DNA of 64,000 nt from Trichomonas vaginalis G3 (Eukaryota; Parabasalia; Trichomonadida; Trichomonadidae). The DNA is taken from positions 11,303,507 to 11,367,506 of the forward strand of contig NC_067206.1 in NCBI RefSeq assembly GCF_026262505.1, in the 5' to 3' direction. Positions 9,187 through 18,957 of the stretch are shown here, one piece after another (position 1 is the first letter of the stretch; the number at the start of each line of letters is the position of its first letter). The notes beneath the pieces were generated by a model, which did no database searches, was not told where the DNA came from, and worked only from the letters and a program-made list of their open reading frames with translations. Position numbers and translations under genes: made by a program.

Positions 9187-10115
9187 TCCTCTTCTTCCTC
9201 TTCTTCGTCATCGTCGGCGTAGTGGAAGAGGACGTAGTTCATCCAAATTCTGTATGGACGTCCTGATTTGGATTTAAATGAGATGGACATATTTTGTGTG
9301 AGTGTTATTTCAGTTTCGATAAAGAGTTGGTGTGCTGGTTTGAATATATGTTCGACGTAGGAGAATTTGTGCAACTCATCTTCTCCCAATTCTGTATTGA
9401 TACAGACTTCGATGAAGTCACCACTGAGAATGTCTTCACCTGTGGGCATATCCACAACAATGAAATGAACGACACAATAGTTGTGAAATTCATTAGTAGG
9501 AAATACTGTTGCAGGCGTATTATATGAGGGGAAAAATGTTTTTTCTTCCCCAAATTCATCTGCTACTTCATCTTCATCGTATCCGTTGTTAAAAGCTTTA
9601 AATTCATGTACAATTTGAGCAAATTGTTGACGGAGATTTGGTGGCATACGTAAGCAAGCTTGTAACAATGTCCTACCTTCCACACACTCAGCAAATATGG
9701 GAAGGTAGGAACATATAATGTCCGTCAATTGGTCCTGGTTGGGGACCAATTGACAGAGTTTTGTGTATGCCGTTATTGTTTCTTTAACGGTATTTGTGTA
9801 GATACGGTTATATGGAGTATTTCCCTGGTTGTTAAGGGAAAAATACTCATCCGATTGTAATTTCAATCTTGACCTCAACTCTTTGTTCGGTATTCTTTGG
9901 TCTATTCTTAGAGCTGTATTTGTTCGTGCGGGCTGTGGTTTTAAAACATTCGAGTCAAGTTTTAATTGCTTCGAATTGGATGTCGATTTGAATTGGGAGT
10001 CTTTTGAGTTCTCCTGAGCTTGGTTCTGTATTAAAGACTGAATAGCAGTGTCAGCTTCTTGTTTTTCGAGATAGTATTCTATTGAATTGGGCTTCACTGT
10101 TCGAGACGCGTACAT
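9129..10115 (-). CDS. Polinton terminal protein of unknown function, 328 residues
   Basis: No domain is recognised. The N-terminal third is Gln/Asn/Ser-rich, the middle (about 110-300) looks globular, and the C-terminus carries a long glutamate run before SSEFTPED. The start at 10115 (MYASRTVKPN) is preferred over an ATG at 10181 because a TCATTT initiator-like motif lies 10 bases upstream of it. The gene is divergent from 10587-11138 across a 470-bp region rich in AACGGT hexamers. Element C has no copy at the matching place; a piece of its 3' end lies in the right inverted repeat of B. Confidence 0.65.
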   Translation of the reverse strand: MYASRTVKPNSIEYYLEKQEADTAIQSLIQNQAQENSKDSQFKSTSNSKQLKLDSNVLKPQPARTNTALRIDQRIPNKELRSRLKLQSDEYFSLNNQGNTPYNRIYTNTVKETITAYTKLCQLVPNQDQLTDIICSYLPIFAECVEGRTLLQACLRMPPNLRQQFAQIVHEFKAFNNGYDEDEVADEFGEEKTFFPSYNTPATVFPTNEFHNYCVVHFIVVDMPTGEDILSGDFIEVCINTELGEDELHKFSYVEHIFKPAHQLFIETEITLTQNMSISFKSKSGRPYRIWMNYVLFHYADDDEEEEEEEEEEEESSEFTPEDEQFSE

Positions 10116-10167
10116 TATGAAAAATGAACTGTTTTTTTCGGACCACTCATAGAAAAGTTTGAGATAA

Positions 10168-10343
10168 ACCGTTTTCGTCAACGGTAACCCCCTCTATTTT
10201 TTTATTTTATTTAATAGTTACCGTTGGAAAACCGTTCCATCTCAAATATTGAATGAACTATAAACGTTTTTTGTTTTCTATATATACTTTTTTGTCCAAC
10301 GGTAAAACTTTTTACACAACGGTTTTTGAGAGTCGTCGCCGTT
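10168..10343. promoter_or_regulatory. Cluster of AACGGT/ACCGTT hexamers
   Basis: Six exact copies occur on either strand, at 10168, 10180, 10220, 10231, 10298 and 10318, plus a CCGTT at 10339. AACGG is the core of Myb-type binding sites, and trichomonads are rich in Myb regulators. The cluster lies between the divergent 10115 and 10587 genes. Function is inferred. Confidence 0.45.
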
Positions 10344-10577
10344 GACTTTTTTGTAGAGCACTCAAAATAGTATAACTTTGTCCGGACAAGTAAGGGTCTA
10401 TCGTCGCTACAGGAAAAGTTACAGGCGTTCCAAGGAAGTATACTTTGAGAAGCCTTTTCCCCTTATAGAATGAGATAGGACGGTTATTTTACAAAACTGA
10501 CAACACTTTGACCGAGTAGTTTTTTGTGCTGAACAAAAAGTGTCATATAAACATCTGTCAAAAACCGCTTTTTAACT
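10344..10577. other. Terminal-gene upstream region of Polinton B
   Basis: This is non-coding. Its right part (10549-10572) holds the AAACATCTGTCAAAAACCGC motif that recurs at both ends of element C in inverted orientation. Confidence 0.5.
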
Positions 10578-10583
10578 TCACTT
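10578..10583 (+). promoter_or_regulatory. Host-type initiator before the 183-residue gene
   Basis: TCACTT fits the trichomonad initiator and lies 4 to 9 bases before the ATG at 10587, leaving a leader of about 7 bases. The same motif precedes the matching gene in element C (61278). Confidence 0.55.
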
Positions 10584-10586
10584 AAA

Positions 10587-11138
10587 ATGCCACGTAAGCT
10601 ACGTAAGAATATACGTAAGAGGAAGAGAGCATTGAAACATCCAATAGTAAAACTGACACCACAACAACAGTTGCAACAACAAATGATGAATGACCCCACT
10701 ATGTTGCAACAAATGTCAAGCAACCCTATGCTTTTAAACCGAGTTATTGGTGCACAGAGTGGAGGTTTAAGAGCGGCACTTTTAGCGAAAATGGCAGGCT
10801 ATGGTGGAGCTGCAGACGGAACAGCTTATAACCCTCAAAGTCAAATGAATTTGAGTTCACTCAAAAATCAAATAACAGATGTCAAAAAGTCAAACATAGA
10901 CATACAGAAACAAATAAGTGAAAACGAAAAGAAACTAGAATATGACAGACACACAAAGAAACTCAATGAGTTAAACGTAGAGAAAAAGAAGAAAGAAGAA
11001 CAACTGAAAGAACTAAGTACAGAGGAATATGCGAAAAAAGTGTCAGAAAAAGCAGCAGAAGTAGCAAAAATGGAACAAGATGTTATAAATTTGAAAAACC
11101 ATACTACTCAATATAAAGTACTGAAAGATGAAGAATAA
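10587..11138 (+). CDS. Polinton basic coiled-coil protein, 183 residues
   Basis: The N-terminus is highly basic (MPRKLRKNIRKRKR), followed by a Gln/Met-rich stretch, a Gly/Ala-rich segment (about 58-78) and a long Lys/Glu coiled coil (about 90-175). Such a layout fits a DNA-condensing or scaffold protein of the virion, comparable in style to adenovirus core proteins, but I recognise no family. It is followed after 23 bases by the 906-residue gene. A near-identical but broken copy is at 60727-61278. Confidence 0.65.
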   Translation: MPRKLRKNIRKRKRALKHPIVKLTPQQQLQQQMMNDPTMLQQMSSNPMLLNRVIGAQSGGLRAALLAKMAGYGGAADGTAYNPQSQMNLSSLKNQITDVKKSNIDIQKQISENEKKLEYDRHTKKLNELNVEKKKKEEQLKELSTEEYAKKVSEKAAEVAKMEQDVINLKNHTTQYKVLKDEE

Positions 11139-11161
11139 AACAAAAAGCCCTGAAGACATAT

Positions 11162-13882
11162 ATGGATAGCGATGAGTATAAAAATGAAGTTGAAGCAAAT
11201 GTAAAGGCAGAAAAACTTTTACAGTTGCAAAACCAAACCGTACAGTATGAAAACTTAGCACAAGAAAGTAAAAATAACGACGCAGCCATGCAAAAGGCAA
11301 TGAAAAGCGCAGAATATATAAAAGCTAACAATGACTGGTTAGATGCCCAAGCCAACGCTAAAGCAGCCCAACTTATAGGGTCAATAAGGACAAAAATACA
11401 AGCGGATGAAGACAGTTCAAATGAAGCTTTAACGAATGCTGACTTTAAGAACGCCTTCGAAGCTCTTCATAGTAAGGTGAAACTAGTGAACGACTTCTCA
11501 TCTGGAAAGAAACTGAAGTCTGAAGGTTTCGACAACGAGTTAAGAGAAGTAGCACAAAATATGACGAAAATAACAGATGCAGCAACGAGACAGGCAGTTC
11601 AAAGTGCCTATGACGCCGTTAGAGCAACTGTTGTGGAAAGTCAAGAAAAAGAGTTACAACAGACCAAAACAGACCTAGTAAATGCTTTCTTAAGAACGAA
11701 AAGTCAGGTAGGACATTATGCTGCAGATGGAACATATGTGCCAGCTGGTGGAACTTATATACCAGCTGGTGGAACTTATATACTAGCTAGTGGAACTTAT
11801 ATACCACCAAACCCTCCAAGAGAAGCACCTGCACCAGGACTACCTAAAACATTTACATCGTCACATGGACACAGACACAAGCATGCACCAAAACCAACAC
11901 AACAACCAACAGTTCAAAATCCAGCACAGCAACCAACAGTTCACAACCCTGCACAGCAACCAGCAGTTCAAAATTCAGCACCTGCACCACAACCAAAACC
12001 AGCACAACAACCAACACAACAACCACCTCCACAACCAGCACAACAACCAACAGTTCAAAACCCAGCACAACAACCAGCACAAACAGAGCAAGGACATAAA
12101 AGAAGTAGAGAACAAGGAAACCAAGAATTCTTAAAAATGCTTAAGGAAGGTTATGGTTACCCAGATACTCTTGACTTTAGTGACAGATATAAAGAAGCTA
12201 TTAAAAAGTTCAAGGGAGGAAATACTGACCCGAACCTATTTAGCTTTATGGCTCAGCACCAAATCGGATATAATCTCAAACCTGGAAAATACAAGCTCGC
12301 TAAGGGATATGATTTAATAGCATATCAGCCAAATGACATGGATGAATTTACTCCGAGATATTTTATGTCAGAGATAAATGATAATTCAACTATCTTCATG
12401 AAACGCGTAAAAAATAGAGACGGAACGAAAGAAAAAAGGGTTATGAATGCGGATGACTTAAATAGGGAACTTGTTAAAAACGGTCTCGGAATATATGAAA
12501 TGCCACCAGATGAGGTGCAAGAAACTCAACAGGAAGAAGTTCAGATACAACCAGACATGGAAGAAATAGTTCAGCAACAACAGCTAGAAGAGCCTGAAGG
12601 AAACAAACAAGTCCCTCCTTTGGAAACTAACTTCACAGAACTAGATGAAGATTTGGAACAGCCGAAAAATCTTGACCCTCAACAAGTGTATGCGGAGAAT
12701 ATGGAATCTTTCCAAGAGTCTAAGAAAAATTCGGCTGACAGAGTAGAAGAATATCGAAAAATTTTTACCGACATACAAAAGACTCCAACATCAGATGAAA
12801 ATATTCAGCATAGAATGGAAGAACTGAAAGAAAATGTACGCCAATACAACAATCCTTTTTACTTACGAGCATATAACGTTCAATCTTTGGATGAACTCGG
12901 TGAAAATAAAAGGTTAAATTTCAACAAAACATATAGAAATGAAACATTGTTTAAAGTTCATTCAGAACCTAGCCAATATGGAAACAAACCTACTTTTGTT
13001 TCTGCAGACGATGGAACTACAATGAGATGGGGTCATAAAGCTAATCCGGATAGGTGGTTCATAAACTTACAACCACAATTCCAAGAAGTTGTAGACGCAA
13101 TGGAAGTGAATGGTGAACCAGATATAGCTGGTATTTTCAGCGCGGCTTTAATGCCATTGAAAGATATGAAAGATGCAGATATTTTGAACCAGTATGAAAT
13201 GAACATGGCTGATGGAAATATAACACCTGACGTTCTAGAACATTTATCTCAAAGAACTACACAGAACCATAGAGATGGTATATTTGGTGAAGAGTTTAGA
13301 AAGAGAGTTAGGGAGATAGAAGGAAGAGAACCTATTGTACATGACCTTGCAAACGAAAGTTTGCAAAATGTCATAAAAACTTACTTTGCAGACAATGAAA
13401 TGAGAAGGGATGAATATTTAAGAAAACTCAAATGGACAGTACCAAATGAAATGTTAGTATTGAAAAACATGTTCCTTGACAAAATAAAACCAACTACAGA
13501 AATAAATGACGCAAGCCTGAAACGTTGGGTAAAAGCTTTCCCATTCACAAAAGATATTATTGGTTACATGGAAAGAAAACCAGAATGGCTACAAAAACAT
13601 ATATTTGGAAACGAGCTTATTCCATATGGACAAGCTATATTTGAAGAGCTTGAACCGGAAACTCAGGAAAGAGTCATGCAAACAATACGCGAAGACTCAA
13701 ATACAAACTATGACAAAATCTTTCTAGGATATAGGTTACCTGAGATGGGCGACCAGAGCCCAAAGGCAAAAAGGACATGGGAAATTTACAACATACTAGG
13801 TGAACATGAGGCAAAGATGCAACAAAACTCAGTCAGGAAGAATGTAAAGCTTGTACCACGTGGGTTCTATTATGATATATAA
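11162..13882 (+). CDS. Large Polinton structural-type protein, 906 residues
   Basis: The N-terminal 200 residues are helical and alanine/lysine-rich. Then come tandem GGTYIPA-type repeats (about 193-218), a Pro/Gln repeat linker of PAQQPTVQN units (about 235-315) and a C-terminal region of about 570 residues of acidic and then mixed globular character. No known domain is seen. It sits just upstream of the major capsid gene and is the longest open frame of the element, so a tegument, scaffold or minor capsid role is plausible. Repeat number differs from the broken copy at 58088-60703. Confidence 0.7.
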   Translation: MDSDEYKNEVEANVKAEKLLQLQNQTVQYENLAQESKNNDAAMQKAMKSAEYIKANNDWLDAQANAKAAQLIGSIRTKIQADEDSSNEALTNADFKNAFEALHSKVKLVNDFSSGKKLKSEGFDNELREVAQNMTKITDAATRQAVQSAYDAVRATVVESQEKELQQTKTDLVNAFLRTKSQVGHYAADGTYVPAGGTYIPAGGTYILASGTYIPPNPPREAPAPGLPKTFTSSHGHRHKHAPKPTQQPTVQNPAQQPTVHNPAQQPAVQNSAPAPQPKPAQQPTQQPPPQPAQQPTVQNPAQQPAQTEQGHKRSREQGNQEFLKMLKEGYGYPDTLDFSDRYKEAIKKFKGGNTDPNLFSFMAQHQIGYNLKPGKYKLAKGYDLIAYQPNDMDEFTPRYFMSEINDNSTIFMKRVKNRDGTKEKRVMNADDLNRELVKNGLGIYEMPPDEVQETQQEEVQIQPDMEEIVQQQQLEEPEGNKQVPPLETNFTELDEDLEQPKNLDPQQVYAENMESFQESKKNSADRVEEYRKIFTDIQKTPTSDENIQHRMEELKENVRQYNNPFYLRAYNVQSLDELGENKRLNFNKTYRNETLFKVHSEPSQYGNKPTFVSADDGTTMRWGHKANPDRWFINLQPQFQEVVDAMEVNGEPDIAGIFSAALMPLKDMKDADILNQYEMNMADGNITPDVLEHLSQRTTQNHRDGIFGEEFRKRVREIEGREPIVHDLANESLQNVIKTYFADNEMRRDEYLRKLKWTVPNEMLVLKNMFLDKIKPTTEINDASLKRWVKAFPFTKDIIGYMERKPEWLQKHIFGNELIPYGQAIFEELEPETQERVMQTIREDSNTNYDKIFLGYRLPEMGDQSPKAKRTWEIYNILGEHEAKMQQNSVRKNVKLVPRGFYYDI

Positions 13883-13914
13883 ATCCAACTATTCTATATT
13901 TTTACCCATATGAA

Positions 13915-15515
13915 ATGTACGCCGCTCAGAATATAACGCCAACAATTTTGGATGCTATGAACGGAAATGTTTCCGAATGGTATAACGAATGCGACAATGC
14001 CATTAGAAGGTCAGAAATAGTTCCTGGAACTTACGAATATACAACTGCTGTTTCTTATGGAAATGTAGGTGAGTTTGGTGAAGGTTCTTCAACAACAGTA
14101 GATATTGCTTGCGACAGGTTTCATATATTTCTATTGACAACTCATTCTTATACGTGGAACAAGATATTGAAATAAAACCTTCTGCCAAGTTGTCTGACAA
14201 GAAAGGTTGCAATGGAATTTTCTATGTCGGATACCAATATGCTCCAGAAGTTTTCATGGGATATAAGATATATTCTAACTCTGACTTAGTTCAAACAGTA
14301 ACATGGGCAAACTATGAATGGTTCGCTTTGAGAAACTCAGTACAACCACAAGCTAGAGAACAAACAGACCAGTATGCAACTATTGAGAAAATAAGAAGAC
14401 TTGACCCTAACGTTCCAGGAGTTTATGTTAACCTTTCTGGACAAACTGCAGCAGCAGTAACCAAAGTAAAACTGAAACTTAGAGTTCCTTTGTCATCTTT
14501 CCTCATCTTCAGGTTTTTAAGATACTTGCCAAACTGGGCAGGAAAAATTTCTATCGAACTTACTCCAAGCAAAAATAACTTAGTCATTGCACCAACACAA
14601 GACCCATTCACTCTTACAGAGTAGGGAACAAATAAAAGTCATTCGCCGACTTTTGCAAAGACAAAGTTGACTTAGACTTTGGTTTCTCAAACTTCAACAC
14701 TGAAGTAAACTATTATTTCAATGCTGCTGGAATGCTTGGGACCCAGTTAAGTTCACATGCGAAAATTTGAATGCAAGAGAATAGAAAGCAGACTTGCAGT
14801 CTATATGTTGGACCCAGATATTTCAAATGCTTTAGCTGCCAAATATATTGCAGTTCCACTTATGTTCCCTATACACCAAATATCTGTCAAAGACTTTGCA
14901 GGTGAAGTTGGAAACCAAAGTGCTGACCCAGGTGCAAGAACAGATATTGCTTTAACAACTGCAATGAAACATGCAGATACTATGTTTGTACTGTTCAGAC
15001 GAACTATAAATGACTATTCTTGTTTCTACAACCCTGGTATTAAATATCATATAAACATAGATGGCAAATATTATCCAAGAGAAGAATATTCTACAGTTGA
15101 GGATATGAGGTCATACAACTTGACATTAGATGCTATGAACTTTAACAACAACTTCACAACAACCATTAACCCTGAAATGCAAAGTTCTATTATGCCATAT
15201 GTGAAAGTATGGACTCATACAGGAGGTCAAAAAACTCAATATACAAATGGAGACCGTTCAAACTTTTGGCTTGGCATTCCATTTGCTGACTCAGAAGACT
15301 TTATGGGTGGTATTTCAACTGTTGGTACAGTACAAATACAATATACTGGTGACAGAGACGGTCCAGATGAATTGAGAGCAAAGAAGTTTACAAAACCAAT
15401 AGCACTTTTCACGGAAGATGCTCTTTTGAAGATTCGTTCGATGAAACCTGCTGGGGCTCCTCAGATTGGCATAACGACAGCTTCCATCGAGCAGATTTTG
15501 GCAGCAGGTCAGTAA
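13915..15515 (+). pseudogene. Major capsid protein remnant (Polinton double jelly-roll type)
   Basis: It starts MYAAQNITPTILDAMN after a TTTTTACCC motif. Beta-rich blocks such as WAGKISIEL, VTKVKLKLRVPLSSF and KYHINIDGKYYPREEY, total length near 530 residues and position before the minor capsid candidate fit the double jelly-roll capsid of Polintons. The family call is from pattern and gene order rather than a search. The copy is broken; the counterpart in C is 56446-58055. Confidence 0.65.
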
Positions 15516-15607
15516 GTTGTTCTTGAACTGACTTCTCTCCGTCAAATATTGACAGTACGCCAGTTTTGACATAAATTGTATTATAAACTTACCTTTAGAA
15601 ATATCTG

Positions 15608-15826
15608 TCAGTTTTGTTTTATATTTTTGTCTGCTTCAAGAACTTTCACCATTTCAGTTATACCAACTTTCTTTGCTTTATGAAAATATTTTGGTTCAGC
15701 AAAGACTGCTATTCTATAACATTTTCCATTGTTTGTGTAAAGAACTATTCTGTCAATGAATTTGTATTGTTTGTGTGTGTAAACTTTGTTCTGCTTCAAT
15801 TCGAAGAGATACTCGAATACGTCCAT
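15608..15826 (-). CDS. Small Polinton protein, 72 residues, unknown
   Basis: This is a Lys/Tyr-rich, beta-looking small protein (MDVFEYLFELKQNKVY...). It is divergent from the next gene across only 18 bases (15827-15844) containing TTTTTATTCTAAGTAAA, so one short sequence must serve both directions. A homologue is at 56132-56340 in C. No family is recognised. Confidence 0.55.
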   Translation of the reverse strand: MDVFEYLFELKQNKVYTHKQYKFIDRIVLYTNNGKCYRIAVFAEPKYFHKAKKVGITEMVKVLEADKNIKQN

Positions 15827-15844
15827 CTTTTTATTCTAAGTAAA

Positions 15845-16147
15845 ATGTCATTTCCGAAAAATAGAAGCGTAAGTGTTTCAAAAGGTTTAATGGCGGTGGC
15901 AGATGTGAAGTTAAATTCACCAACTCAAACAAACAGTCAAAGTGTTGTTGTCAATGTCAAAGACAGAGATGTTGAAGTGGGGAAACCATACGAAGACGAA
16001 GATGGTATAACAATTGTTCCTGTAAAAGAACCAACATATCCTGAAGTTAGCAGAGACTTAAGTTCTGTTGCAGATATTCGAAACGACTACCAACAACTTA
16101 AAGACAAACTTCAAACTCAGGAGAAGATTTGTCAAGCTTTAGTATAA
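15845..16147 (+). CDS. Small Polinton protein, 100 residues, unknown
   Basis: It starts MSFPKNRSVSVSKG and has a hydrophilic middle with an acidic EVGKPYEDEDG patch and a C-terminal helix (DYQQLKDKLQTQEK). Its stop overlaps the next ATG as TAATG, suggesting coupled genes. The upstream frame continues open before 15845, but the TTTTTATTCTAAGTAAA motif supports this start. Confidence 0.55.
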   Translation: MSFPKNRSVSVSKGLMAVADVKLNSPTQTNSQSVVVNVKDRDVEVGKPYEDEDGITIVPVKEPTYPEVSRDLSSVADIRNDYQQLKDKLQTQEKICQALV

Positions 16148-16377
16148 TGTTAAACTTGGTCGAACACAACCCTGTAAAAGTGAACTCATATGTCATTGCA
16201 CCTCATGAAGTTTTGAAAGAACTATTGAAACTTTTGACAGAGGCAGACGATATAAACATCAAAGAAATAGAACCCGACATTAGTTGCTGTGGTGTTTCAT
16301 ATAATGTCATTGACAAGATATACGTTATGAAAGGAGGTGAAACGTTGAACTTAAATATAGTTTCCCAGACGTTATAA
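16147..16377 (+). CDS. Small Polinton protein, 76 residues, unknown
   Basis: The product is an acidic, helical-looking protein (PHEVLKELLKLLTEADD) with a CC pair near the middle. It is translationally coupled to the previous gene through TAATG. The homologous stretch in C lies at about 55577-55810. Confidence 0.45.
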   Translation: MLNLVEHNPVKVNSYVIAPHEVLKELLKLLTEADDINIKEIEPDISCCGVSYNVIDKIYVMKGGETLNLNIVSQTL

Positions 16378-16425
16378 AAATATTTGACGACCACAACATT
16401 TCATTAAAATTTATTTGCTAAGTAA

Positions 16426-17222
16426 ATGGCAGAAGACATAATGGTTTATACTATTACGACTAAAAACCCTGAGTCATATAATTCTATAACAACAAACTTA
16501 CAAAGTCCTCAAGGACGATATTGTAAACTAACCTTAAACACAATGACGACTAAAGCCTGTTTTGCTCTTTTGACACCAGAAGACTTTATTGTTGTGAATG
16601 GTAAAAAATACTCCTTTGAAGATACTTACTCAGATATACCACCAACAGGTTTTGTTGACTTATTTAATACTTTAAGGACGGAGTGTAACATGTGCTGCAA
16701 CTAGAGCAGGTTTCATTATGTTTGGATGTCCGACTGAGTTTACTATAAACGATATGAGCTATAATACAAAACTTATTTCTGGTTTTTACTACCAACAGTT
16801 TCCTATAACAGGAAAAGGTGTCATACAAGGAATGTCTTCCATTGACTTTAAGCACACCTATTTTATATATTGTTTCAAACTTAGGTTCAAAGTGTTATTC
16901 GAATGTCGACAGAAACTATTATGACCAAAAGATACTTATGCGTATAAACAACACTTTCTCTGCTGGTTTGCCTATTGTTCATTCGAATGCAGAATTTTCA
17001 ACCTTAGTGAACTCAAACACTTTGGCAAGTATAACGTTGACATTAGTTGACGCAAACTTTGTTCCTGTAAAACTTTTATGTCCTATGTATTTGTCAATGA
17101 CGGCAGAAAGTTTCGAATTGGAAGATGCAACTGGTGAAAGTATTGTATTACAAGAACAACTTCAACAACAAATAGCTCAAGAACAACAAATGCAACAAAT
17201 GGAACAACAAAGTCAAGAATAA
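16426..17222 (+). pseudogene. Putative minor capsid (penton-like) protein remnant
   Basis: The start MAEDIMVYTITTKNP and beta-strand-rich blocks such as SITLTLVDANFVPVKLLCPMYLSM resemble single jelly-roll penton proteins of Polintons. A Gln-rich tail follows (QEQLQQQIAQEQQ). Placement near the major capsid gene agrees. The call is inference from fold-like pattern; the copy is broken. Confidence 0.4.
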
Positions 17223-17250
17223 AAAAAATATTTTTTTTATTTTTATAAAA

Positions 17251-18484
17251 ATGTACAGAATAGATGTTTCAGATTTTTATGACTTCCAAGCATTCAGAAA
17301 TATGTGTCCATTTAGAGACTATAACAAAGCAGTCGAGAATTTGAAACGTTTAGTCATTTATGTCGACTCTGCCCCAGAATGTTATGTATGAAAGAATGGG
17401 ATGTTGTCTTTAACAAACCAAGAGCAACAATAGTTCAGAACAAGAATGTAGACAGAAACTTAAGAAAATAAAAGTTGTACAAGTTGGCATGAAGATGTTA
17501 GATGCTTGGGATATCTTATTGTCAAAGTTAGAAGATTTTTCAGTTCGTGGTATAAAGTTCTATACACCTTCTCCAAACTTCTATTCTATCTTCACTGGAT
17601 ATAAATACGAACAAGTAGAATGGAAAGAAAATATTATAGAAGCTTGGTTAGACCATGTCAAAGAAATTATATGCAATGGAAACGAAAGAGTCTATGAGTA
17701 TATCTTATGTTGGTTTGCAAACATCTTACAACATCCAAGTGCTAAAAATGAAACTGCTCTCATTATAATTGGAAAACAAGGAACAGGTAAGAACACTTTC
17801 TTTACAGATATTTTGTGCAAACTGTTAGAGGCTATTCGAACCCTAATATGACAAACTTAGAAAACATCTGCGGTAAATTTAACTCTTCAATAGAGAATAT
17901 GAAACTTATAGTTTGCAATGAACTTCAAAGTATAGATACAACAAAAGTTTTGAACTCAGATGCTTTGAAGAGTCTTATAACAGACAAAGTTGGAGTTGTT
18001 GAAAGAAAGTATAAAGACCAAAGAGTTTGTGAAAATGTTGCAAACTTCATTATGGTTTCAAACAATGTTGTTCCGATGAAGTTAGAAAGTTCTGACAGAA
18101 GATATGTAGTTGTCAGAACGTCAGATTCTCATATGCAAGATACAGAATATTTTGACGACTTTCAGAGAAACTTTGACATCTGACTTTTACAACCACTTGT
18201 TCTCATATTTCATGACATTAGATATTTCTAAGTTCAATCCAAGACAAATTCCACATACCGAAGAGAGACAAACATTGTTAGAAGCAAACAAGAGTGTATA
18301 TGAACTGTTCATAGATGAAACTGACTTTGTGTCATTAGATGAAAGGTCATTGTACGATTCGTATAAACAATATTGTCAAGAGTATGGTTATATGGCAGCT
18401 TCTAAACGTACATTCTTGGCAAATGTCAAAAGTCTTTTAGATGTTCAGAATGGCGTATATACAAAGAAAAATTTTTCTGAGTAA
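17251..18484 (+). pseudogene. SF3 (D5-like) helicase remnant
   Basis: The superfamily-3 ATPase core is visible: Walker A in IIIGKQGTGKNT, Walker B in KLIVCNELQS and motif C in NFIMVSNN. Such helicases open DNA for viral replication and are typical of virophages and large DNA viruses. It starts after TTTTTATAAAA. A parallel remnant is at 53461-54694 in C. The copy is broken. Confidence 0.8.
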
Positions 18485-18519
18485 ATTTAAAAAAAATATT
18501 TTTTTATCCGATAGAAAAG

Positions 18520-18942
18520 ATGACGAAATATATTTCAGTAAATAAGTACATGTCAGAAGTCAAAGATAAGTTAGCTCCATTCACATATTTGAATGTTTAC
18601 TTCTACCATTTTGAAAAGTCTACATTTGACAAAAGTTTGGAACATCGAACCAGTTAAGTTTGCTATTGTGACTAAAAATGGTGCGAAATTTGAAGACTTA
18701 GACATAGAAGGTTTGTTAGCAGTCAAAGAAAATTTTGACAGAAGGTTCTCAAACCTTAAAGAAGGCAAAGCATACAAACTTGTTATACCTTATGAACCAA
18801 AGAAAGCAGACGACTATGAATATTATGAGTCTAAGATAGTTGAAGTTCAAGGTAAATGTGGGTAAAAAGATTTTAGAGTCTAAAGCCGGTGTTTACTCCT
18901 AAAGAGGAAGAGAACATTGACATTGACCCAGAAATGTTCTAA
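18520..18942 (+). pseudogene. Polinton protein of about 140 residues, unknown, remnant
   Basis: It begins MTKYISVNKYMSEVK, continues with a beta-rich centre (KFAIVTKNGAKFEDLDIEG) and ends in an acidic tail (DIDPEMF). An acidic tail after a small beta domain beside helicase and ATPase recalls single-stranded DNA-binding proteins, but that is speculation. The homologue in C is 53007-53425. Confidence 0.4.
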
Positions 18943-18957
18943 AAATAAATTTTATTT

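Noticed and set aside
9129-10115. Adenovirus-type cysteine protease, expected in Polintons
   Set aside because: I searched the unknown proteins (328-, 258/286- and 304-residue genes) for a His...Asp/Glu...Cys layout and found no convincing match, so no protease is called.
15614-15844. Open frame upstream of the 100-residue gene
   Set aside because: It lies antisense to the conserved 72-residue gene, and the common leader motif sits directly before 15845.
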